From contig NZ_FCOE02000033.1 of assembly GCF_001544915.2 (NCBI RefSeq), positions 17,838 through 81,837 on the forward strand: a DNA stretch of 64,000 nt, read 5' to 3'. Made by a program: the position numbers and the translations under genes. Below the pieces are notes generated by a model. That model worked only from the letters and a program-made list of their open reading frames with translations. It ran no database searches and was not told where the DNA came from. Origin of the DNA: Caballeronia pedi (GTDB lineage: Bacteria > Pseudomonadota > Gammaproteobacteria > Burkholderiales > Burkholderiaceae). Shown piece by piece: positions 29,499 to 38,401 of this stretch; positions within the stretch are counted from its first letter, which is position 1, and every line of letters starts with the position of its first letter.

Positions 29499-30943
29499 CG
29501 GAAATGCTGGTTGGCGCGGTCGCGCTGTTGGCGATTGCGCTGGTGGTCGTGCTCGTCGCGCTCGTCATGATGATGCGGCGGCATTCGAACGCGCTCATCA
29601 TCGACGAATTCGAAGCGCTCACCGATCGCGTCAACGATATGGGCGAAGCGCACACGCGCGCGCAGGAGCGGCTCGAACGGGGCTTGCGCGGCGATATCGC
29701 GGAGAGCGCGCGCGTGTCGCGCATGGAATCGCAGAGCGGATTCACGCAATTCCATCAGACGCTCGCGACGCAACTGGCGAGCACGTCGAGCGTGCAGAAC
29801 GCGCAGTTCGACGCGCTCGCGCAGCAACTCGCGCAACAGAGCCAGCAGGCGCGCGAGGATCAGGGCAACGCGTTGAAGCGCTTCGCGGATTCGATGTCGC
29901 TGCATCTGTCGCAAATGTCGGAGGCGAACGAGCGGCGGCTCGGCGAAGTGCGCGCGACGCTTGAAGCGCGCCTGAAGGACATCGAGGCGAACAACGCGAC
30001 GAAGCTCGACGAGATGCGCCGGACCGTCGACGAGAAGTTGCACGCGACGCTCGAACAGCGCCTGGGCGAATCGTTCAAGCTCGTGTCGGACCGGCTGGAG
30101 CAGGTGCATCGCGGGCTCGGCGAAATGCAGACGCTCGCTGCCGGTGTCGGCGATCTGAAAAAGGTGCTGACCAACGTCAAGACGCGCGGCATCTGGGGCG
30201 AGGTGCAACTGGAATCGCTGCTGGAACAGTTGCTTACGCCGGACCAGTACGCGAAGAACGTCGCGACGATACCGAAAAGCAACGAGCGTGTGGAGTTCGC
30301 AATCCGCCTGCCCGGCCGTCACGATGCGCCGGGCGCGCCGGGCGATCCGGCCACGCCCGTGTGGCTGCCCATCGACGCGAAGTTTCCGCGCGAGGACTAC
30401 GAGCGCCTGATCGATGCGCAGGAGCGCGCGGATCTGGTCGCGGTCGAGAACGCGTCTCGCGCGCTCGAAGGCCGCTTGCGCGCGGAGGCGAAGTCGATCG
30501 CGCAGAAGTACGTCGCGCCGCCGCACACGACCGATTTCGCGCTGCTGTTCCTGCCGACCGAAGGACTCTACGCGGAAGTGCTGCGCCGCCCGGGCCTGAG
30601 CGACGCGCTGCAGCGCGAATATCGCGTGACCATTGCCGGACCGACCACGTTGACCGCGCTGCTCAACAGTCTGCAGATGGGCTTCCGCACGCTGGCCATC
30701 GAGAAGCGTTCGAGCGAGGTGTGGCAGGTGCTGGGCGCGGTGAAGACCGAATTCGGCAAGTTCGGCGAAGTGCTGGCGCGGACCAAATCGCAGCTCGAAA
30801 CCGTCACGCGCTCGATCGAAGCGGCGCAGACGCGCACGCGGCAGATGGACCGGCGCCTGCGCGATGTCGAGGCGCTGCCGGGAGAACAGGCGGCAGGACT
30901 GCTGGGGGACGCGTCATCGCCCGCAGGCGACGACGACATCTGA
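29495..30943 (+). CDS. rmuC: DNA recombination protein RmuC
   Basis: 482 residues. An N-terminal membrane anchor (ALLAIALVVVLVALVMMM) is followed by a long coiled coil (about residues 40-220) and the RmuC core, with GIWGEVQLESLLEQLLTPDQY, WLPIDAKFPREDYERL, DFALLFLPTEGLYAEV and TLTALLNSLQMGFRTLAIEKRSSEVW. The core resembles restriction-type nuclease folds; in E. coli the protein limits inversions at short repeats. Coupled to the preceding gene by ATGA. Its stop is one base from the stop of the convergent acetyltransferase gene. Confidence 0.93.
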   Translation: MTEMLVGAVALLAIALVVVLVALVMMMRRHSNALIIDEFEALTDRVNDMGEAHTRAQERLERGLRGDIAESARVSRMESQSGFTQFHQTLATQLASTSSVQNAQFDALAQQLAQQSQQAREDQGNALKRFADSMSLHLSQMSEANERRLGEVRATLEARLKDIEANNATKLDEMRRTVDEKLHATLEQRLGESFKLVSDRLEQVHRGLGEMQTLAAGVGDLKKVLTNVKTRGIWGEVQLESLLEQLLTPDQYAKNVATIPKSNERVEFAIRLPGRHDAPGAPGDPATPVWLPIDAKFPREDYERLIDAQERADLVAVENASRALEGRLRAEAKSIAQKYVAPPHTTDFALLFLPTEGLYAEVLRRPGLSDALQREYRVTIAGPTTLTALLNSLQMGFRTLAIEKRSSEVWQVLGAVKTEFGKFGEVLARTKSQLETVTRSIEAAQTRTRQMDRRLRDVEALPGEQAAGLLGDASSPAGDDDI

Positions 30944-30944
30944 T

Positions 30945-31424
30945 TCAGCCGGCGAGGCGTTCGAGCGGTTCGCCGGTTACGCGCACGATGCGCCAGTCGG
31001 GCAGCACCGTCGCGCCCATCTTCTCGTAGAAGTCGATGGCGTTCTGATTCCAGTCGAGCACCGACCATTCGAAGCGCCCGCACTGGCGCTCGATCGCGAG
31101 CGCGGCGAGCTGCTTCAGCATCAGCGTGCCGAGGCCGCTGCCGCGCATCGAGGGACGCACGTACAGGTCTTCGAGATACAGGCCGCGCTTGCCGAGGAAG
31201 GTCGAAAAGTTCTGGAAGAAAAGCGCGTAACTCACGACTTCGCCATCCTGCTCCGCGACGAGGGCTTCCGCGGCAGGACGCGTGCCGAAGAGTGCCTCGT
31301 GCACACCTTCTTCGGTCGCGATGAAAAGATGCGTGAGCTTCTCGAATTCGGCCAGCTCATACATCAGGCCGAAGATCGCGGCGACATCGGCGGGCGTGGC
31401 CGCGCGAATCGTGGCGGCGCTCAC
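30945..31424 (-). CDS. GNAT-family N-acetyltransferase
   Basis: About 159 residues. The GNAT acetyl-CoA site is in LYLEDLYVRPSMRGSGLGTLMLKQLAALA (R-G-x-G-x-G/L type), followed by WSVLDWNQNAIDFYEKMGATVLPDWR. The pattern is like diamine/spermidine or amino-acid acetyltransferases. Translation most likely starts at GTG 31424, which has a strong GGAGG and overlaps the stop of the upstream membrane-protein gene as GTGA. The substrate is unknown. Confidence 0.87.
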   Translation of the reverse strand: MSAATIRAATPADVAAIFGLMYELAEFEKLTHLFIATEEGVHEALFGTRPAAEALVAEQDGEVVSYALFFQNFSTFLGKRGLYLEDLYVRPSMRGSGLGTLMLKQLAALAIERQCGRFEWSVLDWNQNAIDFYEKMGATVLPDWRIVRVTGEPLERLAG

Positions 31425-31696
31425 GCTTCCTCCGGGGCATCGGACAACACGATCTCGATACCGCCGAAGCGCGACGCCACCCAGTTGTACGCGTGACACG
31501 CGATCCACAGCAGAATGAAGCCGAGAATCGCGTTCAGCAGCAGCGCGCTCGTCACGGTGCTCACTTCCACGGAGCCGTAGCGCACGAACGCGACCACGAC
31601 GCCGAGCAGCACGATCGGCACGCTGAAGGTCAGGTACACGAGGATCAGCGCCTTCGCGGTCTGTCCTGGTGCAATGAATGAGATCTGCTTTTTCAT
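31421..31696 (-). CDS. Small two-span membrane protein
   Basis: 91 residues with two hydrophobic helices (LILVYLTFSVPIVLLGVVVAFV and ALLLNAILGFILLWIACHAYNW) and a short acidic C-terminal tail containing FGGIEIVLSD. The spacing of the helices and the conserved A-Y-N-W-x-A-x-x-x-G-G-I pattern suggest a defined family, but I do not recognise a function. Translationally coupled to the following GNAT gene. Orientation in the membrane is not certain. Confidence 0.75.
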   Translation of the reverse strand: MKKQISFIAPGQTAKALILVYLTFSVPIVLLGVVVAFVRYGSVEVSTVTSALLLNAILGFILLWIACHAYNWVASRFGGIEIVLSDAPEEA

Positions 31697-31760
31697 GGAA
31701 GGAAAGCCCCGTCTATCGATGTAGGAATGTTGGTCGTGGCGACGCGCGTTACGGCGCCAG

Positions 31761-33065
31761 TCAGATCAGGCCGTCGAACGGCACGATTTCGACTTCGTCG
31801 CCGGCGTCGATGTCGCCGCGCTCGTGTTCGAGCACGATGAAGCAATTGGCTTCACTCATCGAGCTGAGCACGCCGGAGCCTTGCGGGCCGGTGGTGACGA
31901 CGCGAAAACGGCCATCGCCGTCACGCGTGGCGATGCCGCGCTGGAACTCGGTGCGGCCCGCGCGTTTCTTGATCGGCTCGGCGGCGCTCGCGCGAATGGC
32001 GGTGAGCGGCTGACGCGTCGCGCCGGACATCGCCAGCAGCGCCTCGCGCACGATGAAGTAGAACGTCGCCATCACGGCGACCGGGTTGCCCGGCAAGCCG
32101 AAGAACAGCGCCGACTTGCCCGCGCCCGCGCGTTCGCCCGACCACAGGCGTCCGAACGCGAGCGGCCGGCCGGGGCGCATCGCGATCTTCCAGAAGGCGA
32201 CGTCGCCGAGCGAATTCATCAGCTCGCGCGTGAAATCCGCATCGCCGACCGATACGCCGCCCGAGCTGATGACGACATCCGCGCGCCCGGTCGCATCGCG
32301 CAACGCATTTTCGAGCGACGCGCGGTCGTCGCGCACGATGCCGAGGTCGATCGTTTCGACGTTAAGGCGCGCGAGCATCGCGAAGAGCGTGTAGCGGTTG
32401 CTGTCGTACAGGCTGCCGGGGCTGAGCGGTTCGCCGAGCGAGCGCAATTCGTCGCCCGTTGAAAAGAACGCGACGGTGAGGCGCTTTCGCACCGCAACTT
32501 CGCCGATGCCGAGCGACGCGAGCAAGCCGAGATCGGATGCGCGCACGATGCGGCCAGCAAGCAGCGCGGGTTTGCCTTTCGCGAGATCTTCGCCAGACAG
32601 ACGGCGATTCTGACCCGCGCGGAGATTCGCGGTGGAAAAACGGATTGCGTCGCCTTCGCGCGTCACCAGCTCCTGCGGCACGACCGTGTCGCAGCCCGGC
32701 GGTATGAGCGCGCCCGTCATGATGCGCACGCACTGGTCCGCGCCCGGCGCCGAAGCAAAAGGACGCCCGGCGAGCGCCGTGCCCGCGACAGACAGATCGA
32801 GCGTGGCGCCGCCGCCCGCGAGCGCAACGCCTGCGAACGCGTAGCCGTCCATCGCGGAGTTGTCGAAGGCGGGCACGTCGATGGGGGAGATCACGTCTTC
32901 GGCGAGCACGCGGCCGAGCGCATCATGCAGGCCCACGCGCTCGGCCTGATCGTCACGGCCGCGCGGCATCGCCCATTGACGCACGATTTCCTGCGCCGCT
33001 TCAACGGGCAGCGCGTTCGGATCGTAGTGGGCGACGCAAGCGAAGAATTCCTTGGGCGTGGTCAT
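31761..33065 (-). CDS. moeA: Molybdopterin molybdotransferase
   Basis: About 434 residues. MoeA inserts molybdate into adenylylated molybdopterin. Signature segments: VPAFDNSAMDGYAF, IMTGALIPPGCDTVVPQE, GEDLAKGKPALLAGR, FFSTGDELRSLGEPL, SSGGVSVGDADF, MRPGRPLAFGR and FFGLPGNPVAVMATFYFIV. ATG 33065 begins the natural N-terminus; an upstream GTG adds 15 unlikely residues. First of a same-strand cluster order moaA, mobA, moeA in the direction of transcription. Confidence 0.95.
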   Translation of the reverse strand: MTTPKEFFACVAHYDPNALPVEAAQEIVRQWAMPRGRDDQAERVGLHDALGRVLAEDVISPIDVPAFDNSAMDGYAFAGVALAGGGATLDLSVAGTALAGRPFASAPGADQCVRIMTGALIPPGCDTVVPQELVTREGDAIRFSTANLRAGQNRRLSGEDLAKGKPALLAGRIVRASDLGLLASLGIGEVAVRKRLTVAFFSTGDELRSLGEPLSPGSLYDSNRYTLFAMLARLNVETIDLGIVRDDRASLENALRDATGRADVVISSGGVSVGDADFTRELMNSLGDVAFWKIAMRPGRPLAFGRLWSGERAGAGKSALFFGLPGNPVAVMATFYFIVREALLAMSGATRQPLTAIRASAAEPIKKRAGRTEFQRGIATRDGDGRFRVVTTGPQGSGVLSSMSEANCFIVLEHERGDIDAGDEVEIVPFDGLI

Positions 33066-33173
33066 GAATCGACGTGGATCGTGGCCGGAGTCCGGCGAAG
33101 AAGCAGCCACGAGGCCGCGCGTTGGTTGAGCGCCCGAACGTCGATTGCCGCAACGGCGGACGTGAGCGAACAG

Positions 33174-33794
33174 TCAGCGCCGTTCCAGCTCGGCCAGCTG
33201 CTGTAGATCATTGATATTGTAAAACGCGCGTTCGTCGTGAAATTGGACTTCCACCGCCTTGTGGCGCGCGTACCACGCGCGGACCTTGCGTTCGCCGGCG
33301 TCCAGCCAGGCGTCGAGATCGTCGGCGAGCGACGGGCGCAGGAGCGCGAAAACCGGATGCGCCATGACTTCGCCCGACGCATCGACCGTTGCGGCGTAGG
33401 CAATGTCGGCGCGGTTCGTGTCGAGCGCGTGCATCAATGCGGCGCCGAGATGTTCATCGACGAAAGGGGCGTCGCAGGGCGCGGTCAGGACCCACTCCGT
33501 GTCCGCGGCGCGCAGCGCGGCGGCGATGCCCGCGAGCGGCCCGGGATAATCCGCGCGCGTGTCCGCGACGACGCGCGCCCCGAACGGCGCGCCGATGCGT
33601 TCGTAGTCTTCGATGGAACGATTCGCGCTGATCAGCAGCGTGCCCGCCTGAGGCGCGAGGCGGCGCATCACATGCTGCGCGAGCGGTTCGCCGCGAAACG
33701 GCTGCATGCCCTTGTCGATGCCGCCCATGCGCGAGCCGCGCCCGCCCGCGAGCACGAGCGCGGTGACATCCGACGATGAATGAGTGTTCAGCAC
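33174..33794 (-). CDS. mobA: Molybdenum cofactor guanylyltransferase
   Basis: About 206 residues. MobA links GMP to Mo-molybdopterin. It has the nucleotidyltransferase motif VLAGGRGSRMGGIDKGMQPFRGEPL and the downstream GPLAGIAAALRAADTEWVLTAPCDAPF. The start is uncertain: GTG 33794 gives a normal N-terminus (LNTHSSSDVTALVLAGG) with a poor ribosome site. It begins near the end of moaA on the same strand, so co-transcription is likely. Confidence 0.92.
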   Translation of the reverse strand: MLNTHSSSDVTALVLAGGRGSRMGGIDKGMQPFRGEPLAQHVMRRLAPQAGTLLISANRSIEDYERIGAPFGARVVADTRADYPGPLAGIAAALRAADTEWVLTAPCDAPFVDEHLGAALMHALDTNRADIAYAATVDASGEVMAHPVFALLRPSLADDLDAWLDAGERKVRAWYARHKAVEVQFHDERAFYNINDLQQLAELERR

Positions 33795-33810
33795 GGGCGG
33801 CTCACCGCGC

Positions 33811-34917
33811 TCAGCCGCCGATGTACGACATCTCGACGCGCGGCGCATTCTCGCGCGACGGCGCCGACGCGCTGCCGCGCAGTTGCGAATAGCGGTCGCC
33901 GCGCGCTTCCCAGATGCGGGCGATGGCGGTGGCGACGTCCTCGTCGCTCGCGCCGTTGCGGATCAGGCCGCGCAGGTCATGGCCGGATGCCGCGAAGAGG
34001 CACAGATAGAGCTTGCCTTCCGTCGAGAGCCGCGCGCGCGTGCAGGAGCCGCAGAACGCGCGCGTGACGCTGGAGATCACGCCGATTTCACCGCCGCCGT
34101 CGCGATAGCCCCAGCGCTGCGCCGTTTCGGCGGCCGTGTGCGCTTCCAGCGGCGCGAGCGGAAAATGAGCGTCGATGCGCTCGACCACCTGCGCCGACGG
34201 CAGCACTTCGCTCATGTTCCAGCCGTTCGACGCACCGACGTCCATGTACTCGATGAAGCGCAGCACCGCGCCGCTGCCTTTGAAGTGACGCGCCATCGGC
34301 ACGATCTCCTGATCGTTCGTGCCGCGCTTCACGACCATGTTCACCTTGATGGGATCGAGCCCGACGGCTTGCGCGGTTTCGATGCCGTCCAGCACGTCGG
34401 CGACCGCGAAATCGGCGTCGTTCATGCGGCGAAAGAGGGAATCGTCTAGCGCGTCCAGGCTGACCGTCACGCGCGACAGACCCGCGTCGCGCAACGACTG
34501 CGCCTTGCGTGCGAGGAGCGAACCGTTCGTCGTGAGCGTCAGATCGAGCGGGCGGCCTTCGGGCGTCTGCAGTGTCGCAAGCCGCTCGATCAGGAATTCG
34601 ATGTTCTTGCGCAAGAGCGGCTCACCGCCCGTCAGGCGGATTTTCTCGACGCCATGCGCGACGAACACGCGCGCGAGCCGTTCGATTTCCTCGAACGAGA
34701 GCAGGGCGGCGTGCGGGAGAAACTGGTAGTGCTTGTCGAACACTTCGCGCGGCATGCAGTAGACGCAGCGGAAGTTGCAGCGGTCCGTCACCGAGATGCG
34801 CAGGTCGCGCAGCGGTCGCGCGAGCGTGTCCGTGAGCTGTCCGGACGGCGATGCCGCGGCGCCGGAGAAATCCGGAATCGCGCTGACGTCGGCGAGGGGA
34901 ATGATGCGTCGGGACAT
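33811..34917 (-). CDS. moaA: GTP 3',8-cyclase MoaA
   Basis: 368 residues. Radical-SAM enzyme that rearranges GTP in the first step of molybdopterin synthesis. The SAM cluster motif is CNFRCVYCMP; the second C-terminal cluster uses CGSCTRARLSTEGKLYLCLF. Other features are IRLTGGEPLLRKN and RFIEYMDVG. The protein ends in the functional Gly-Gly (SYIGG). It starts the Mo-cofactor unit on this strand. Confidence 0.95.
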   Translation of the reverse strand: MSRRIIPLADVSAIPDFSGAAASPSGQLTDTLARPLRDLRISVTDRCNFRCVYCMPREVFDKHYQFLPHAALLSFEEIERLARVFVAHGVEKIRLTGGEPLLRKNIEFLIERLATLQTPEGRPLDLTLTTNGSLLARKAQSLRDAGLSRVTVSLDALDDSLFRRMNDADFAVADVLDGIETAQAVGLDPIKVNMVVKRGTNDQEIVPMARHFKGSGAVLRFIEYMDVGASNGWNMSEVLPSAQVVERIDAHFPLAPLEAHTAAETAQRWGYRDGGGEIGVISSVTRAFCGSCTRARLSTEGKLYLCLFAASGHDLRGLIRNGASDEDVATAIARIWEARGDRYSQLRGSASAPSRENAPRVEMSYIGG

Positions 34918-35054
34918 GATGACTCGGGGGGCGGTTTGGCCTCGGTGGCCTTGTTCGAATGATGGATTTAACGTCCTATTTTAGCGGAACCGGGGCTGGG
35001 AGACGCACTGACACGGAGTCGCGGTTTTCCCGAGGTATTCGTTCGATACGGGCG

Positions 35055-35090
35055 AAAAAAAAACGCCACCGACCGGAGTCGATGGCGTTC
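35055..35090 (-). terminator. Terminator of rne
   Basis: Stem AACGCCA/TGGCGTT with a long loop, followed on the minus strand by nine T. It lies about 20 bases after the rne stop. Confidence 0.8.
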
Positions 35091-35110
35091 GTCACTTCTA
35101 CCGGGTGTGC

Positions 35111-38100
35111 TTAGTGGGCGTGCTTGCTCGTTTCCACTTGCTGCATCGGCGTAGCGTCGGCCGGCGGGAGCGCTTTGCGCTCGCGCGGCGCACGCACCGT
35201 CGCCGGTTCGCGTGCCGCGGCGGCGTTGGCCTCGCGCAGCTTGCCTTCGTCGGTGTTGACCCAGACGAGGCCCGCGCGCTCCAGCATCGGCTGAAGGGTT
35301 TCGACGGCGATCGGCGTCGACGTCGCGGGCGCGGCCGGCGCGGCGGTCTTCACCGGCTCCGCGACGACGGCGACCGGCTCCTGCACGACGACAGGCGCTT
35401 GAGCTTCGGTGCGCTCGATCGGCTTCACCGGTTCGACGATGGTTGCCTCGGGCGTAGGCGCGACTGCGGCGGCCTTCACCGGTTCGGCGATCTCGACGGG
35501 TTCGATCGCGACGACCGGAGCCGGTTCTGCGGGCTGAACCGGCGCTTCGACGACGGCGGGCTTCGGCGCTTCCGTTGCGACAGGCGCGAACGGGTCAGCC
35601 GATGCCGTTTCGGCAACCTTCGGTTCGGAACCAAACGGATTCTCGACCGCTGGCGCCGCAGCGGGCTTGGCGAAGAGATCGAACGTCGTCGGCTCGGGCG
35701 TTTGCGCCTTCAGTTCGAACGGCTCGGCTTCGGCGGTTTTGGCAACCGGCGCTGCTTCGGCGGCGACGGGCGTCTGCTCCTGCGGCGCGGCTTCGGCCGG
35801 CTGCGCGATCTGCTGACCGACCGGCTCGACAACAGGCTGCTCGACCGGCTGCGGCGGGACAGGACGGGTTTCGCGACGTGCGGACGCTTCCTGCGCGGCC
35901 TCGACATCGAACACGCCGGCTTGCGCGGAGACGCTTTCTGCCGCGCCTTCCGCTTCCGCGACGTCGGCTGCGTGATTCACCGTCATGCCGTCTTCGTCGC
36001 GCTCGCGGCGGCCGCCACGACGGCCACGGCGACGGCGGCGACGCTCTTCGCCTTCGCGCGCATCTGCTGCTGCCTGATCGGCGGCGGAATCGAAGCCGGC
36101 CAGTTGCGCATCGGCGTTGGCTTGCGCCGTTTCGACGATGTCCGATGCCACCGTTTCGCCTTGCGTCAGCGCCTCGACGGCGGCCTCCGGCTGAGGTTTG
36201 CGGCGCTCGCCACGTTCCGCGCGTTCACCGCGCTCGGTGCGCTCACCACGTTCCGCGCGCTCGCCGCGCTCGGGACGCTCACGGCGCTCCTGGCGCTCGG
36301 CCGCTTCCGGACGCGCTGCGCGCTCCGCATTGCGGTCACGGGATTCGCGCGGCTCACGTGCGTCACGTGGTTCACGCGGCTCGCGCGCTTCACGAGGTTC
36401 GCGTGCTTCACGACCCTCGCGCGGCTCACGCACTTCGCGCAGTTCGCGTCCTTCACGACCGCCGCGCGCTTCGCGATCCTCGCGGCGCGCGCCCTGACGG
36501 CTCGCGCCGTTGCCAGCAGTTGTGGCGCCTGCAGCGGCGCCTTCACGCCCGGCGCCACCGCTGCGACGGTTACGGTTGCGATCGCCGCCGCCGGTGCGCT
36601 CGCCGCGTTCACGCGGTGCACGCGTCGCCGGTTGCGCTTCGACCGGGGCCGGAGCGGGTTGCGGCGGTTGAATGCCGAACAGATTCTTGATCCACGCGAT
36701 GAAACCGCCGCTCGCCGGCACGGGTGCCGGAGCGGGCGCAGCCTCGACGGGCGCGGGCTTGACCGGCGCGCTCGGCGCCGGCTTCTCGGGCGTGATGCCC
36801 TTGACCGCCGCTTCCTGCTTCGGCTTCACTTCCTCGGTGCGTTTGCTGTAGCCGGTTTCGGACTCGAGCTCGCTCGCCGCTTCGACTGCCATCTTCCACG
36901 ACGCGCGCGGCTCGTCCAGACGCGCATCGTCGTGACGCAGGCGTTCGAGCTTGTAGTGCGGCGTTTCGAGATGCTTGTTCGGGATCAGAACGACGTTGAC
37001 CTTGAAGCGCGACTCGATCTTGTTGATTTCCGAGCGCTTCTCGTTCAGCAGGAAGGCGGTCACCTCGACCGGCACCTGGCAATGGATCGCCGCGGTGTTT
37101 TCCTTCATCGCTTCTTCCTGAATGATCCGCAGCACTTGCAGCGCGGACGATTCGGTATCGCGGATATGGCCGGTGCCGTTGCAGCGCGGGCACGTCACGT
37201 GGCTGCCTTCCGACAGCGCCGGACGCAGACGCTGACGCGACAGCTCCATCAGACCGAAACGCGAAATCTTGCCCATTTGCACGCGCGCGCGGTCGTGCTT
37301 GAGCGCGTCTTTCAGGCGCTGCTCGACTTCGCGCTGGCTCTTGGCCGACTCCATGTCGATGAAGTCGATCACGATCAGACCGCCCAGATCGCGCAAACGA
37401 AGCTGACGCGCGACTTCGTCGGCGGCTTCGAGGTTGGTGCGCGTGGCGGTTTCCTCGATGTCCGCGCCCTTGGTCGCGCGCGCCGAGTTCACGTCGATGG
37501 CGACGAGCGCCTCGGTGTGATCGATCACGATCGCGCCGCCCGACGGCAGCGGCACCGTGCGCGAGTACGCGGTTTCGATCTGGTGTTCGATCTGGAAGCG
37601 CGAGAAGAGCGGCACGTCGTCGTGATAGCGCTTCACCTTTTGCAGGTTGTCGGGCATCACGATATCCATGAAGGCGCGCGCCTGATCATGGATTTCGGTC
37701 GTGTCGATGAGGATTTCGCCAATATCCGGCTGGAAGTAGTCGCGAATCGCGCGGATGACGAGGCTCGATTCGAGATAAATGAGCATCGGCTGGCCGCCGA
37801 CGCCGCTCTGCGACGCGGCTTCGATCGCGCGCCAGAGTTGCATCAGGTAGTTCAGGTCCCACTGGAGCTCTTCCGCCGAACGGCCGATCCCGGCCGTGCG
37901 AGCGATGATGCTCATGCCTTCCGGCAGTTCGAGCTGCGCCATGGTTTCGCGCAGTTCCTGCCGTTCGTCGCCCTCGATCCGGCGCGACACGCCGCCGCCG
38001 CGCGGGTTGTTCGGCATCAGCACGAGGTAACGGCCGGCCAGCGAAATGAACGTGGTCAGCGCCGCGCCCTTGTTGCCGCGCTCTTCCTTCTCGACCTGAA

Positions 38101-38401
38101 CGATCAGTTCCTGGCCTTCGCGCAGCGCATCCTGGATGCGCGCGGAGCGCATCTCGACGCCATCGCGGAAATACTGGCGGGCGACTTCCTTGAACGGCAG
38201 AAAGCCGTGGCGGTCTTCGCCGTAGTTGACGAAGCAGGCTTCGAGCGACGGCTCGATGCGGGTGACGACTCCCTTGTAGATATTGCCTTTGCGCTGTTCG
38301 CGCCCGGCGGTTTCGATGTCGATGTCGATGAGCTTCTGCCCATCGACGATGGCGACGCGCAATTCTTCTTGCTGCGTCGCGTTAAACAGCATGCGTTTCA
38401 T
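35111..38401 (-). CDS. rne: Ribonuclease E
   Basis: 1096 residues, the main endoribonuclease for mRNA decay and rRNA/tRNA processing, and scaffold of the degradosome. The N-terminal half has the S1 domain (GNIYKGVVTRIEPSLEACFVNYGEDRHGFL), the DNase I-like active site with IDHTEALVAIDVNSARAT and GGLIVIDFIDM, and the zinc link CPRCNGTGHIRD. The C-terminal ~500 residues are disordered, first a Pro/Ala region, then an Arg/Glu-rich stretch with many REPREAR and RGERAE repeats, then an acidic Pro/Ala/Val tail. The Arg-rich block is a likely RNA or partner binding site. The 5' leader is unusually long (see gap and promoter). Confidence 0.97.
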   Translation of the reverse strand: MKRMLFNATQQEELRVAIVDGQKLIDIDIETAGREQRKGNIYKGVVTRIEPSLEACFVNYGEDRHGFLPFKEVARQYFRDGVEMRSARIQDALREGQELIVQVEKEERGNKGAALTTFISLAGRYLVLMPNNPRGGGVSRRIEGDERQELRETMAQLELPEGMSIIARTAGIGRSAEELQWDLNYLMQLWRAIEAASQSGVGGQPMLIYLESSLVIRAIRDYFQPDIGEILIDTTEIHDQARAFMDIVMPDNLQKVKRYHDDVPLFSRFQIEHQIETAYSRTVPLPSGGAIVIDHTEALVAIDVNSARATKGADIEETATRTNLEAADEVARQLRLRDLGGLIVIDFIDMESAKSQREVEQRLKDALKHDRARVQMGKISRFGLMELSRQRLRPALSEGSHVTCPRCNGTGHIRDTESSALQVLRIIQEEAMKENTAAIHCQVPVEVTAFLLNEKRSEINKIESRFKVNVVLIPNKHLETPHYKLERLRHDDARLDEPRASWKMAVEAASELESETGYSKRTEEVKPKQEAAVKGITPEKPAPSAPVKPAPVEAAPAPAPVPASGGFIAWIKNLFGIQPPQPAPAPVEAQPATRAPRERGERTGGGDRNRNRRSGGAGREGAAAGATTAGNGASRQGARREDREARGGREGRELREVREPREGREAREPREAREPREPRDAREPRESRDRNAERAARPEAAERQERRERPERGERAERGERTERGERAERGERRKPQPEAAVEALTQGETVASDIVETAQANADAQLAGFDSAADQAAADAREGEERRRRRRGRRGGRRERDEDGMTVNHAADVAEAEGAAESVSAQAGVFDVEAAQEASARRETRPVPPQPVEQPVVEPVGQQIAQPAEAAPQEQTPVAAEAAPVAKTAEAEPFELKAQTPEPTTFDLFAKPAAAPAVENPFGSEPKVAETASADPFAPVATEAPKPAVVEAPVQPAEPAPVVAIEPVEIAEPVKAAAVAPTPEATIVEPVKPIERTEAQAPVVVQEPVAVVAEPVKTAAPAAPATSTPIAVETLQPMLERAGLVWVNTDEGKLREANAAAAREPATVRAPRERKALPPADATPMQQVETSKHAH

